64,000 nt of DNA. Origin: Rhodalgimonas zhirmunskyi. GTDB lineage: Bacteria; Pseudomonadota; Alphaproteobacteria; Rhodobacterales; Rhodobacteraceae. Where the stretch lies: contig JANFFA010000005.1 of NCBI GenBank assembly GCA_030848925.1, positions 62,001 to 126,000 of the forward strand. Direction: 5' to 3'. The notes beneath the pieces are model-generated. The model was not told the DNA's origin, searched no databases, and worked only from the letters and a program-made list of their open reading frames with translations. The position numbers and the translations under genes are program-made. Of this stretch, positions 1 to 7,639 are shown piece by piece; position 1 is the first letter of the stretch, and every line of letters begins with the position of its first letter.

Positions 1-2
1 GC

Positions 3-281
3 GGTCTGCAAGGCAAGGTCGATCTGTTGGCCTTCTACATGACCCCGGGTGTTTACACGGGCATCCAGCGTGGTTTCATCCTCGCGGCGCCGGCGGACAG
101 TATGGTTGTGCAAGGTCGCATCGCCATGGATCAGGCCGTTCGTATCCTTGAGGGCAAGGACTACATCAAACACGTGGGTCCGAAGATCTTTGTCGTCGAT
201 CCCGAGAATATCGGAGAGGTCGAGCGCACCAACATCCTTCCGCCGGATGGGTTCTCGCCTGTTTTCTCTGTGTCCAACTGA
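3..281 (+). CDS. Sugar-type ABC transporter substrate-binding protein, C-terminal part (TorT/RbsB-like)
   Basis: Only the last 92 codons are in the window; the frame is open from the first bases to TGA at 279-281. The segment reads like the C-terminal lobe of a periplasmic binding protein type 1 of the TorT/RbsB group, with GIQRGFILAAPADS, a helix containing DQAVRILEGKDY, and a final PDGFSPVFSV strand. It would deliver a ligand, probably a sugar or polyol, to the ATPase and permease encoded directly downstream. A strong hairpin separates it from the ATPase gene, as is common after highly expressed binding-protein genes. The ligand cannot be told from this fragment. Confidence 0.8.
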   Translation, partial: GLQGKVDLLAFYMTPGVYTGIQRGFILAAPADSMVVQGRIAMDQAVRILEGKDYIKHVGPKIFVVDPENIGEVERTNILPPDGFSPVFSVSN

Positions 282-300
282 CCCTTCACCCAGTTGGACT

Positions 301-333
301 GCGGGCCGGTCTGGGCCAGTCCCACCGGCCCGC
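301..333 (+). promoter_or_regulatory. Intra-operon hairpin after the binding-protein gene
   Basis: GCGGGCCGGT (301-310) pairs perfectly with ACCGGCCCGC (324-333) across a 13-nt loop. No T-run follows, so it looks like an mRNA-stabilising or partial-attenuation stem rather than a full terminator. It sits 20 bp after the binding-protein stop and 18 bp before the ATPase start. The 8-bp core GCGGGCCG recurs after two other solute-binding-protein genes in this window. Confidence 0.6.
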
Positions 334-350
334 TATTCTTGGAGACAGAC

Positions 351-1859
351 ATGTCAGCACATCCACTCATCGAAACCCGGGCGCTTACGAAACAATATCC
401 GGGCGTGCTTGCCCTGAACGCTGTTGATTTCGACCTAAACGCAGGCGAGGTGCATGTTCTCTTCGGCGAGAATGGCGCGGGGAAATCAACGCTGATTTCC
501 ATGCTCGCGGGGGCCAATTCACCGTCACGGGGCGCCGTCGTTCTTGAAGGCCGAGAGGTGAAGTTCGACAGTGTTGCCGATGCTCAGGCCAAGGGCATTT
601 ACACGGTTTTTCAGGAATTTTCGCTGATCCCGACGCTCACCGTGGCGCAAAACATCTTCTTGGGCTGGGAGCCCATGAAGGGGCCGTTCATCGACCATCG
701 CACCATGCGCAAGCGCGCACATGACATGCTTCTCGAACTTGGGTTCGACATTGATCCGACCGATATCACCTCGCATCTGTCGCGGGCACAGCAGCAGATG
801 GTGGAAATCACCAAGGCCTTTCACGGCGATCTGAAGGTGCTCATCCTGGATGAGCCGACCGCATCGCTTACCGACAAGGAAGTCGACCACCTTTTCGAGT
901 TCGTGGGGGCGCTGAAGGCCAAGGGTGTCGGCATCGTTTATATTTCGCACCGCATTCAGGAATTCTCGCGGATTGCGGACCGGGTCACGGTTTTGCGTGA
1001 CGGCGGCAAGATCGGCACCGTCGACATATCGGAAACCAGCGAAGATGCGCTGGTCGAAATGATGACCGGACGCGCGATCGACGAGATTTACCCCAAGATC
1101 AAACAGGGGGGCGGCGACGTTCTTTTGACTGTCGAGGGGCTGAGGACGGCGGGCATCCATGACGCCACCTTCGAAGTGCGTGCGGGCGAAGTCCTTGGCG
1201 TTGCGGGTCTGGTCGGGTCTGGCAAGTCGCGGCTTTTTCGCACGATCATGGGGCTCACCGCCCGCGATCGCGGAACGGTGAAACTGCGCGGCAAGGACAT
1301 CAGCCACGCGCCGACAAGAGCGATTATCAGGGACGGAATCTACTACCTTTCGCCGGATCGAAAGGCCGAGGGCCTCGACCTTGCGAAATCCTCCAAGGAC
1401 AATCTCGCGATCAATCTGGTGATGGGGGACAAGGTTGGCGGCCAAGGCCAGTTGGTCAGGTGGTCCGAGGTCAACGCCGAGGCCGAGACCATCTCGGACT
1501 ATGTGGAGTTGCACGAGGGATACCGCAACAAGCCGGTGTCCCAGCTTTCGGGCGGCAATCAGCAGAAAGTCCTGTTTGGCAAATGCTTTGGCCAGAACGC
1601 CGACCTTATCATCTTTGATGAGCCCACGGTCGGCGTCGATATGGGAACGCGGGCGGCGCTTTATCTGCTGATCAAGGAGCTGGCCGAAAGCGGCAAGGCC
1701 GTGGTCGTGATCTCTTCCGATCTGCCCGAGGTCATGAACCTTTCCCACCGAATGATTGTTCTGGCGCATGGCCACATCTCGGCAGAGCTGAGCGGTGACG
1801 ACATGACCGAGGAGCAAGTTCTCAAATTCTTCTTCGACGAAACCGGAGCAAAACGATGA
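351..1859 (+). CDS. Sugar ABC transporter, tandem ATP-binding protein (RbsA/MglA family)
   Basis: A 502-residue protein with two fused nucleotide-binding domains, the usual RbsA/MglA/XylG length. The first domain has Walker A GENGAGKST at residues 39-47, a degenerate signature LSRAQQQ and Walker B ILDEPT. The second has GLVGSGKS, a good signature LSGGNQQK and IFDEPTVGVD. One good and one poor signature is normal in this family. The start at 351 follows GGAG at 341-344; an earlier in-frame ATG at 294 lies before the hairpin and is less likely. It overlaps the permease gene by ATGA. It powers import of the ligand bound by the upstream protein. Confidence 0.93.
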   Translation: MSAHPLIETRALTKQYPGVLALNAVDFDLNAGEVHVLFGENGAGKSTLISMLAGANSPSRGAVVLEGREVKFDSVADAQAKGIYTVFQEFSLIPTLTVAQNIFLGWEPMKGPFIDHRTMRKRAHDMLLELGFDIDPTDITSHLSRAQQQMVEITKAFHGDLKVLILDEPTASLTDKEVDHLFEFVGALKAKGVGIVYISHRIQEFSRIADRVTVLRDGGKIGTVDISETSEDALVEMMTGRAIDEIYPKIKQGGGDVLLTVEGLRTAGIHDATFEVRAGEVLGVAGLVGSGKSRLFRTIMGLTARDRGTVKLRGKDISHAPTRAIIRDGIYYLSPDRKAEGLDLAKSSKDNLAINLVMGDKVGGQGQLVRWSEVNAEAETISDYVELHEGYRNKPVSQLSGGNQQKVLFGKCFGQNADLIIFDEPTVGVDMGTRAALYLLIKELAESGKAVVVISSDLPEVMNLSHRMIVLAHGHISAELSGDDMTEEQVLKFFFDETGAKR

Positions 1860-2866
1860 CGACAGAAGCTACGAAAACCGGGGCCTTCGATCCCATCCGA
1901 AAAATATTCATCAAGGTGGGCGTCTTGCCGTTTTTCCTTGTGGGTGCGCTGATCATCTTTACCGCACTTTCCGACAAGTTCCTCAGCCTTCAGAACCTGG
2001 TCAATGTGGCGCGGCAATCGGTTTATCTGGTGCTGGTGTCGATGGGTCAGATGCTTGTGCTGATTTCGGGGGGGTTTGATCTTTCTGTTGGCACGTCGAT
2101 TGCCCTGACATCGGTTGTGTCGGCGCTGGGCATGGTGTGGCTTGCCGGAATTTTTCCGGATGCGATCTGGCTCGCGATTGCCCTTGGCGCCTTTATGGGG
2201 TTTGCGGCGGCGATTTCCATTGGCCTGATCAACGGGATCGGCGTCGCCTATTTCGAGGTCTCTCCCTTCATCATGACGCTGGGGGCCTCGTCGGTTGGTG
2301 CGGGTCTGGCGCTGTTTCTTACTGGTGGGGTTCCGGTGTCGGGCATGCCGTTTGCCTTTGCTGACACCTTCGGTTTCGGCAGGCTATTCGGCGTGCCGGT
2401 GCCCGTGATCATCGCGATCCTCTGTATCATCGTGATGTGGCTCTTCATGTCCCGCACGCGTCTTGGCACGCAGGTTTACGCCGTTGGCGGCAACATCAAG
2501 GCGGCGCATCTTTCGGCGATCAACACCAAGCGCACGCTTATGATGGCCTATGTGATTTGCGCCTTGATTGCGTCCCTGACCGGCCTGCTTCTGACGGCGC
2601 GCGTCGAATCCGGTGAGGCCAACCTAGGCAGTACGATTGCACTTGAGTCGATTGCGGCTTGCGTGATTGCGGGCGTGTCCCTGAGAGGCGGGATCGGCCG
2701 TGTCGAGAACGTGGTCCTTGGGGCCTTCTTCATCGTGCTGGTTCAGAACGGTATGAACCTCGCACAGGTCAGTTCCTACATGCAGATGGTGCTGTTGGGG
2801 GCTCTCCTGATCCTCGCCGTGATTTTCGATCAGATGCGTTATCGAATGATCCTTAGCGGCAATTGA
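1856..2866 (+). CDS. Sugar ABC transporter permease (RbsC family)
   Basis: A 336-residue inner-membrane protein with about ten hydrophobic segments and the RbsC-type region beginning MLVLISGGFDLSVG, followed by a glycine-rich stretch near SIALESIAACVIAGVSLRGG. Only one permease gene is present, so a homodimer with the double ATPase is expected. It starts inside the ATPase stop codon (ATGA), showing translational coupling, and is the last gene of the operon, followed by a terminator. The substrate is not deducible; sugars or polyols are typical of the family. Confidence 0.92.
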   Translation: MTTEATKTGAFDPIRKIFIKVGVLPFFLVGALIIFTALSDKFLSLQNLVNVARQSVYLVLVSMGQMLVLISGGFDLSVGTSIALTSVVSALGMVWLAGIFPDAIWLAIALGAFMGFAAAISIGLINGIGVAYFEVSPFIMTLGASSVGAGLALFLTGGVPVSGMPFAFADTFGFGRLFGVPVPVIIAILCIIVMWLFMSRTRLGTQVYAVGGNIKAAHLSAINTKRTLMMAYVICALIASLTGLLLTARVESGEANLGSTIALESIAACVIAGVSLRGGIGRVENVVLGAFFIVLVQNGMNLAQVSSYMQMVLLGALLILAVIFDQMRYRMILSGN

Positions 2867-2883
2867 CGGGAATACGCGAATAT

Positions 2884-2911
2884 GGGGCCGGGTCAAACCG
2901 GCCCCGTTTTC
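2884..2911 (+). terminator. Rho-independent terminator of the sugar ABC operon
   Basis: GGGGCCGG (2884-2891) pairs with CCGGCCCC (2898-2905) and is followed by GTTTTCGTTT. It lies 17 bp after the permease stop and before the convergent XRE regulator gene. Confidence 0.85.
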
Positions 2912-2971
2912 GTTTCGCCTTAACAAAAAAGCACCAGCGATTGGCGGGGATCGGGGTCAGACGTTCAGGCC

Positions 2972-3544
2972 TCAGAATGTTGGTGGTGTAGAGGCACTGA
3001 CCAGAACGCAAGGCTCGGGTCCGACCTGGCGAAAACGATGGGGCCGCTTGCTATCGAAGTAATAGGCGTCACCGGGGCCAAGAATCTTGCGTTGATCGTC
3101 GACCGTGATTTCGATCCGCCCTGAGATTACGACCCCGCCTTCTTCGCCCTCGTGACCGTACATGACCCGCCCGGTGTCGGCTCCAATATCGTAGGTCTCG
3201 TGAAGGATCATCATGGCGCGCCCCAAAATGTCGGTTCCGACCTGTTTGAGCGAGAGCCGGCCCTTGCCGATTTCGGGCAGATCCTCGGCCGCATAAAAGG
3301 TGGTTTTCTCGATCTCGGGTTCGAATTCGAAAAACTCGGCAAGGCTTACCGGGATCCCGTCGAGCACACGGCGCAACGCCCCGACCGATGGATTTGTCTT
3401 GCCGGATTCCATGAGCGAGATGGTCGAATTCGGCACGCCGGTCTTCTTTGCGAGTGCCCTTTGGGACAGGCCCGCGCGTTCCCGAAGGGCGCGCAATCGG
3501 GCGCCAAGGATGAGGTCTTCTTGAGATGTGTTGGCCATGTTCAT
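2972..3544 (-). CDS. XRE-family transcriptional regulator with C-terminal cupin domain (PuuR-like)
   Basis: 190 residues. The N-terminal helix-turn-helix spans about residues 10-65 (LRALRERAGLSQRALAKKTG, then STISLMESGKTNPSVG). The C-terminal half is a small cupin with HEGEEGGVVISGRIEI and DAYYFDSKRPHRFR. This architecture is that of PuuR and related repressors of putrescine/GABA and amino-acid catabolism. The gene is divergent from gabT-gabD across 136 bp, so it probably represses that operon and itself, sensing a small ligand in the cupin. An AT-rich dyad lies just upstream of its start. Confidence 0.9.
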   Translation of the reverse strand: MNMANTSQEDLILGARLRALRERAGLSQRALAKKTGVPNSTISLMESGKTNPSVGALRRVLDGIPVSLAEFFEFEPEIEKTTFYAAEDLPEIGKGRLSLKQVGTDILGRAMMILHETYDIGADTGRVMYGHEGEEGGVVISGRIEITVDDQRKILGPGDAYYFDSKRPHRFRQVGPEPCVLVSASTPPTF

Positions 3545-3555
3545 AATACCGAAAT

Positions 3556-3578
3556 TATAGAATTAAAATAGCTATAAA
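3556..3578. promoter_or_regulatory. Candidate operator between XRE regulator and gabT
   Basis: TTATAG (3556-3561) and CTATAA (3573-3578) form a 6-bp dyad with an 11-nt spacer, in the most AT-rich part of the divergent promoter region and only 12 bp from the regulator start. The position fits an autoregulatory XRE operator. Assignment is by position and symmetry only. Confidence 0.4.
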
Positions 3579-3680
3579 ACAGTGGCTTACAGAAAGCAAG
3601 AAACAGGCTTTTTTAGCATCGTGAACGAGGACAGGATGCGCGAAGCAGGTCTTGCCGCCTGATTCGAAAGGAAGAAAACC

Positions 3681-4967
3681 ATGTTGAATGCAGATATCAG
3701 CGCGCGCAAAGACAGTGCCATTTCGCGCGGCGTGGGGATGCAAACCCAGATTTACGCAGAGCGGGCAAAGAACTCGGAAGTTTGGGATGTGGAGGGCACC
3801 CGATACATCGATTTTGCGGCGGGCATTGCCGTGGTCAACACCGGCCATTGCCACCCGAAAGTCATGGCCGCCGTCGAGCGGCAGATGGGGGCATTTACCC
3901 ACACCTGTCACCAAGTGTTGCCCTATGAGAACTATGTCCGTCTTGCCGAGCGTTTGAACCAAAGCACTCCGGGCGACTTTGAGAAAAAGACGGTGTTCGT
4001 GACGACGGGTGCAGAGGCCGTCGAGAATGCGATCAAGGTCGCGCGTGCCTATACCGGCCGGCCTGCCGTCATCGCCTTTGGCGGCGGCTTTCATGGCCGC
4101 ACCTTCATGGGCATGAGCCTGACAGGCAAGGTTGCCCCTTATAAACAAGGCTTTGGCGCGATGATGCCGGATGTTTATCACGTCCCGTTCCCGATGGATG
4201 TGCACGGCATCTCTACCGAAGACTCGATGAATGCCTTGAATAAACTCTTTAAGGCCGATCTCGATCCGGGCCGTGTTGCGGCGATTATTTTCGAGCCGGT
4301 GCAAGGGGAGGGCGGTTTTTATCCCGCGCCTGGCGACCTAGTGCGCGAAATCCGTGCTCTGTGTGACGCGCATGGGATCGTGATGGTGGCGGACGAGATT
4401 CAGACCGGCTTTGCCCGCACCGGGACCCTCTTTGCCATGGATGGCTATGGCGTTGCGCCTGATCTTACGACGATGGCCAAGGGGCTGGCTGGGGGCTTGC
4501 CGCTTGCGGCTGTCGTCGGCAAGGCCGAGATCATGGATGCGGCGGGCCCCGGTGGGCTTGGCGGGACCTACGGCGGCAATCCACTTGGGATTGCGGCGGC
4601 CCATGCCGTTCTTGACGTCATTGAAGAAGAAGAGCTTTGCGCGCGCGCGAACGAGTTGGGCTCGCGTTTGCGTCAGCGGTTGGAAGCGATCCGGGCCGTG
4701 ACCCCGGAAATCGCCGACATTCGCGGCCCCGGTTTCATGGTGGCGGCCGAATTCAGCACGGCGGATGGTTCGGCCCCAAGCCCGGAGTTTACGCAAAAGG
4801 TTCGGGCGGAAGCACTCAGGCGGAACCTGATCCTTCTGACCTGTGGGGTCTATGGGAACGTCATTCGTTTCCTCGCCCCGATCACCATTGAGGACGAGGT
4901 CTTTACCGAGGCACTCGACATTCTTGAAGCGTCTATCGCTGCTGCACAGGAAGCTAAAACATGCTGA
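3681..4967 (+). CDS. gabT: 4-aminobutyrate--2-oxoglutarate aminotransferase
   Basis: A 428-residue class III PLP aminotransferase. It shows the PLP-contacting GGFHGRTFMGMSLTGK, the DEIQTGFARTG block and the Schiff-base lysine in TTMAKGLAGGLPLAAVVGK. It transfers the amino group of GABA to 2-oxoglutarate, giving succinate semialdehyde and glutamate. The ATG at 3681 follows GGAAG. It overlaps the downstream succinate-semialdehyde dehydrogenase gene by 7 nt, which supports the GABA assignment over other class III enzymes such as ornithine or 5-aminovalerate transaminases. The XRE-cupin gene upstream is the likely repressor. Confidence 0.93.
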   Translation: MLNADISARKDSAISRGVGMQTQIYAERAKNSEVWDVEGTRYIDFAAGIAVVNTGHCHPKVMAAVERQMGAFTHTCHQVLPYENYVRLAERLNQSTPGDFEKKTVFVTTGAEAVENAIKVARAYTGRPAVIAFGGGFHGRTFMGMSLTGKVAPYKQGFGAMMPDVYHVPFPMDVHGISTEDSMNALNKLFKADLDPGRVAAIIFEPVQGEGGFYPAPGDLVREIRALCDAHGIVMVADEIQTGFARTGTLFAMDGYGVAPDLTTMAKGLAGGLPLAAVVGKAEIMDAAGPGGLGGTYGGNPLGIAAAHAVLDVIEEEELCARANELGSRLRQRLEAIRAVTPEIADIRGPGFMVAAEFSTADGSAPSPEFTQKVRAEALRRNLILLTCGVYGNVIRFLAPITIEDEVFTEALDILEASIAAAQEAKTC

Positions 4968-6415
4968 AACTGAATGACCCGGCGTTGCTGGAAACCCGCG
5001 CCTATGTGAACGGAGAATGGATCGAGACCGGCAGAACCTTTGCCGTCTTCAACCCCGCAACAGGCGACAAGATCGCGGATGTAACTGACCTTGGGGTCGA
5101 CGACGTCTCGCGTGCTATCGATAAGGCCTATGATGCGCGCGCGTCCTGGGCAGCAAAGACGGGCAAAGAGCGCGGTGCCGTCCTGCGCAAATGGTTCGAT
5201 CTGATACTGGAAAACGCCGACGATCTGGCTACCATCCTGACCGCTGAAATGGGCAAGCCGCTGGCCGAGGCCAAGGGCGAAATCCTGTATGGTGCGTCCT
5301 ATGTCGAATGGTTCGCGGAAGAGGCCAAGCGCATCTATGGGGATGTGATCCCCGGACATCAGCCTGACAAACGCATCGTGGTGCTCAAGCAGCCGGTCGG
5401 TGTCGTCGGCTCGATCACGCCGTGGAACTTTCCTAATGCCATGATTGCACGAAAGGTCGCGCCCGCGCTGGCCGTTGGCTGCACCTTTGTCGCGCGGCCC
5501 GCCGAACTGACCCCGCTTTCGGCGCTGGCCATGGCTGTGCTTGGCGAACGGGCCGGTCTTCCGCAGGGAGTGTTCAATGTCATTCCGAGCATTGATGCCT
5601 CGGCCATTGGCAAGGAGCTTTGTGCGAATCCCAAGGTGGCCAAGATCACCTTCACGGGGTCCACGCGCGTCGGGAAAATCCTGATGGAGCAGGGCGCTGC
5701 CACGATCAAAAAGGTGTCGATGGAGCTTGGTGGCAATGCGCCGTTCATCGTGTTCGACGACGCCGATGTGGATGCCGCCGTCGAAGGCGCGTTGATCGCC
5801 AAATACCGGAACGCCGGACAAACCTGCGTCTGTGCCAATCGGATCTACGTCCAATCGGGCGTTTACAAGGAATTCTCGGAGAAGCTGTCGAAACGCGTGG
5901 CCGCGCTGTCGGTCGGGGACGGCTTCCAGGATGGGGTGGCCATCGGTCCCTTGATCAACGAAGCGGCCCTATCGAAGGTCGAAGCGCATCTTTCGGACGC
6001 TATTGCCAAAGGCGCGCGGATCGCGACAGGCGGCCAAAGGCATGCTCTTGGGGGCACGTTCTTTCAGCCGACCGTTGTCACCGATGTGAACCGCAGCATG
6101 ATCGTGCAGCACGAAGAGACCTTTGGGCCGATCGCTCCGCTGTTTGAGTTCGAGACGGAAGATGAGGCGGTCGAGCTTGCAAATGATACCGAGTTCGGCC
6201 TTGCGGGCTATTTCTATTCCAAGGACATCTCACGCGTCTGGCGGGTTGCCGAACGGCTCGAAACGGGGATGGTTGGGATCAACACCGGTTTGATTTCGAC
6301 AGAGGTCGCCCCCTTCGGCGGTGTCAAACAGTCGGGCCAAGGCCGAGAAGGCTCTAAATACGGGGCCGATGATTACCTTGAACTGAAATACATGTGCTTT
6401 GGTGAGATCCACTGA
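4961..6415 (+). CDS. gabD: Succinate-semialdehyde dehydrogenase
   Basis: A 484-residue aldehyde dehydrogenase with the general base in MELGGNAPFIV and the nucleophile in the motif GQTCVCANRIYV; NAD(P) contacts are seen around TPWNFPNAMIARK and FTGSTRVGK. It oxidises succinate semialdehyde to succinate, feeding GABA carbon into the TCA cycle. The start lies inside gabT (7-nt overlap), so the pair is translationally coupled. The doublet CVC at the active site is typical of the GabD group. Whether NAD or NADP is preferred cannot be read reliably here. Confidence 0.93.
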   Translation: MLKLNDPALLETRAYVNGEWIETGRTFAVFNPATGDKIADVTDLGVDDVSRAIDKAYDARASWAAKTGKERGAVLRKWFDLILENADDLATILTAEMGKPLAEAKGEILYGASYVEWFAEEAKRIYGDVIPGHQPDKRIVVLKQPVGVVGSITPWNFPNAMIARKVAPALAVGCTFVARPAELTPLSALAMAVLGERAGLPQGVFNVIPSIDASAIGKELCANPKVAKITFTGSTRVGKILMEQGAATIKKVSMELGGNAPFIVFDDADVDAAVEGALIAKYRNAGQTCVCANRIYVQSGVYKEFSEKLSKRVAALSVGDGFQDGVAIGPLINEAALSKVEAHLSDAIAKGARIATGGQRHALGGTFFQPTVVTDVNRSMIVQHEETFGPIAPLFEFETEDEAVELANDTEFGLAGYFYSKDISRVWRVAERLETGMVGINTGLISTEVAPFGGVKQSGQGREGSKYGADDYLELKYMCFGEIH

Positions 6416-6465
6416 CATCAAAGCCCTGATGATCCAAAAATGCGCCTTGATGGCGGAAAGATTTA

Positions 6466-6511
6466 AGGAGCCAGTTCTCTTTGGGGGATAGGTGAGCTGG
6501 CTCCTCTTCTG
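6466..6511 (+). terminator. Probable terminator after gabD
   Basis: AGGAGCCAG (6466-6474) pairs perfectly with CTGGCTCCT (6497-6505), with a 22-nt loop, followed by a T-rich stretch CTTCTGTTTTCT. The long loop lowers confidence, but the position 50 bp past gabD fits the end of the gab operon. Confidence 0.5.
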
Positions 6512-6570
6512 TTTTCTCCTTCGACGAATTGTGACATCTTCCGATCATGTTGCGATGAGGAGGTTGCGCG

Positions 6571-7518
6571 ATTTCAGGCAAGGAATTTCAAAAGGCGATA
6601 ACGCTGCGCCATTTGCGTGTCATTGCGGCCTTGGCGGATTTGAAACTTGTTGCACGCGTGGCTGAGGCGCTGAACGTGACGCAGCCGGCGGTGTCAAAAC
6701 AGATCGTGGAGCTCGAGAAAATCGTCGGCGTGCCGGTGGTGACCCGCGATAGAAACCGGCTTTACCTGACGCCGATCGGACACCGGTTGGCAGATCATGC
6801 CAGACTGGCCCTGAATCAGCTCGCCCGGGCCGCTTTCGATGTCGAAGCCATGGCCAGTGGCGTTTCAGGATCTGTTTCGATCGGGGCCGTAAGCTCTGTC
6901 GCCCCGACCCTGTTGCCCGGCGCTATTGCGCTTTTCAAACGGAGCACCCCGCAGGCCAGCGTGTCGGTATTGGAAGGCCATTTCGTTGAGTTGTTCCCGC
7001 AGCTTGAAGCCGGCGCGCTTGATTTTCTGATTGCGCGGATTTGGCAACCGCAGGAACTTCCCGGCATCGAACAGATGTCTCTTTTTTCAGAACCGGTGGT
7101 CGTTGTGGCCGGGCGCGACCATCCCCTTGCAAAAAGAAAAGACCTCGCGTGGTCAGATGCGGTCGCATTCCCGTGGATCCTGCCGCAGTCGAATTCGGTC
7201 GCGCGACAGGCCGTCGATGCCTTGTTCGCCAGCCATGGCCTGACGCCGCCCAGCAATACGATTGCGTCCCTGTCATTGGCGCTCAATCTGGAACTGCTGC
7301 GGGTGATGCCTGCGCTTGGGCTTTTGCCACAAGGGCTTGCCCAGACGCAGGCCGCACGCGGGGATATGGTTATTCTTGCGCTTGATACGCGCGGCCTGCT
7401 TTCGGAAGCGCGGTGTTTTTGGCGCACAGACCAGATTGCGCAGAACGGCACCTTGGCGCTGTTCCTGAAATGCCTGCAGCAAACGACGGTTGAGATGGAA
7501 ACCATTCCATTTGGTTAA
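6571..7518 (+). CDS. LysR-family transcriptional regulator, apparent AUU start
   Basis: A LysR regulator (315 residues from 6571) with N-terminal winged helix ITLRHLRVIAALAD then LNVTQPAVSKQI, and a C-terminal effector domain beginning near GSVSIGAVSSVAPTLLPG. No ATG or GTG precedes the HTH in this frame. A TTG at 6613 has no ribosome site and would delete the start of helix 1. A strong GAGGAGG (6557-6563) sits exactly 7 nt before an ATT codon at 6571, which also gives the normal family length, so initiation at AUU is likely. The effector domain resembles GbpR-type regulators. It precedes an amidase/TRAP operon on the same strand and probably controls it. Confidence 0.85.
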   Translation: MSGKEFQKAITLRHLRVIAALADLKLVARVAEALNVTQPAVSKQIVELEKIVGVPVVTRDRNRLYLTPIGHRLADHARLALNQLARAAFDVEAMASGVSGSVSIGAVSSVAPTLLPGAIALFKRSTPQASVSVLEGHFVELFPQLEAGALDFLIARIWQPQELPGIEQMSLFSEPVVVVAGRDHPLAKRKDLAWSDAVAFPWILPQSNSVARQAVDALFASHGLTPPSNTIASLSLALNLELLRVMPALGLLPQGLAQTQAARGDMVILALDTRGLLSEARCFWRTDQIAQNGTLALFLKCLQQTTVEMETIPFG

Positions 7519-7597
7519 TGTTTTTCGCCGAGAAATCATTTTTTCAGCTGCTTTCTTTACTCTACCTTAACCATGCACATTGCTTGGGAGGGCCACT

Positions 7598-7639
7598 GTG
7601 TCAGTTTTTTCGATCATTGCGACGGCCGTAGGCGGATGA
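7598..7639 (+). CDS. Possible 13-residue leader peptide coupled to the amidase
   Basis: A GTG at 7598 follows GGGAGG (7586-7591) with good spacing and encodes VSVFSIIATAVGG before TGA at 7637-7639. That stop overlaps an ATG at 7636 (ATGA), an internal start of the amidase that lacks a strong ribosome site of its own. This fits a translationally coupled leader, but a peptide this short could be chance. Confidence 0.3.
   Translation: MSVFSIIATAVGG

Noticed and set aside
525..1817. Antisense frame of 430 codons across the sugar ABC ATPase gene
   Set aside because: The plus-strand ATPase has complete Walker and signature motifs.
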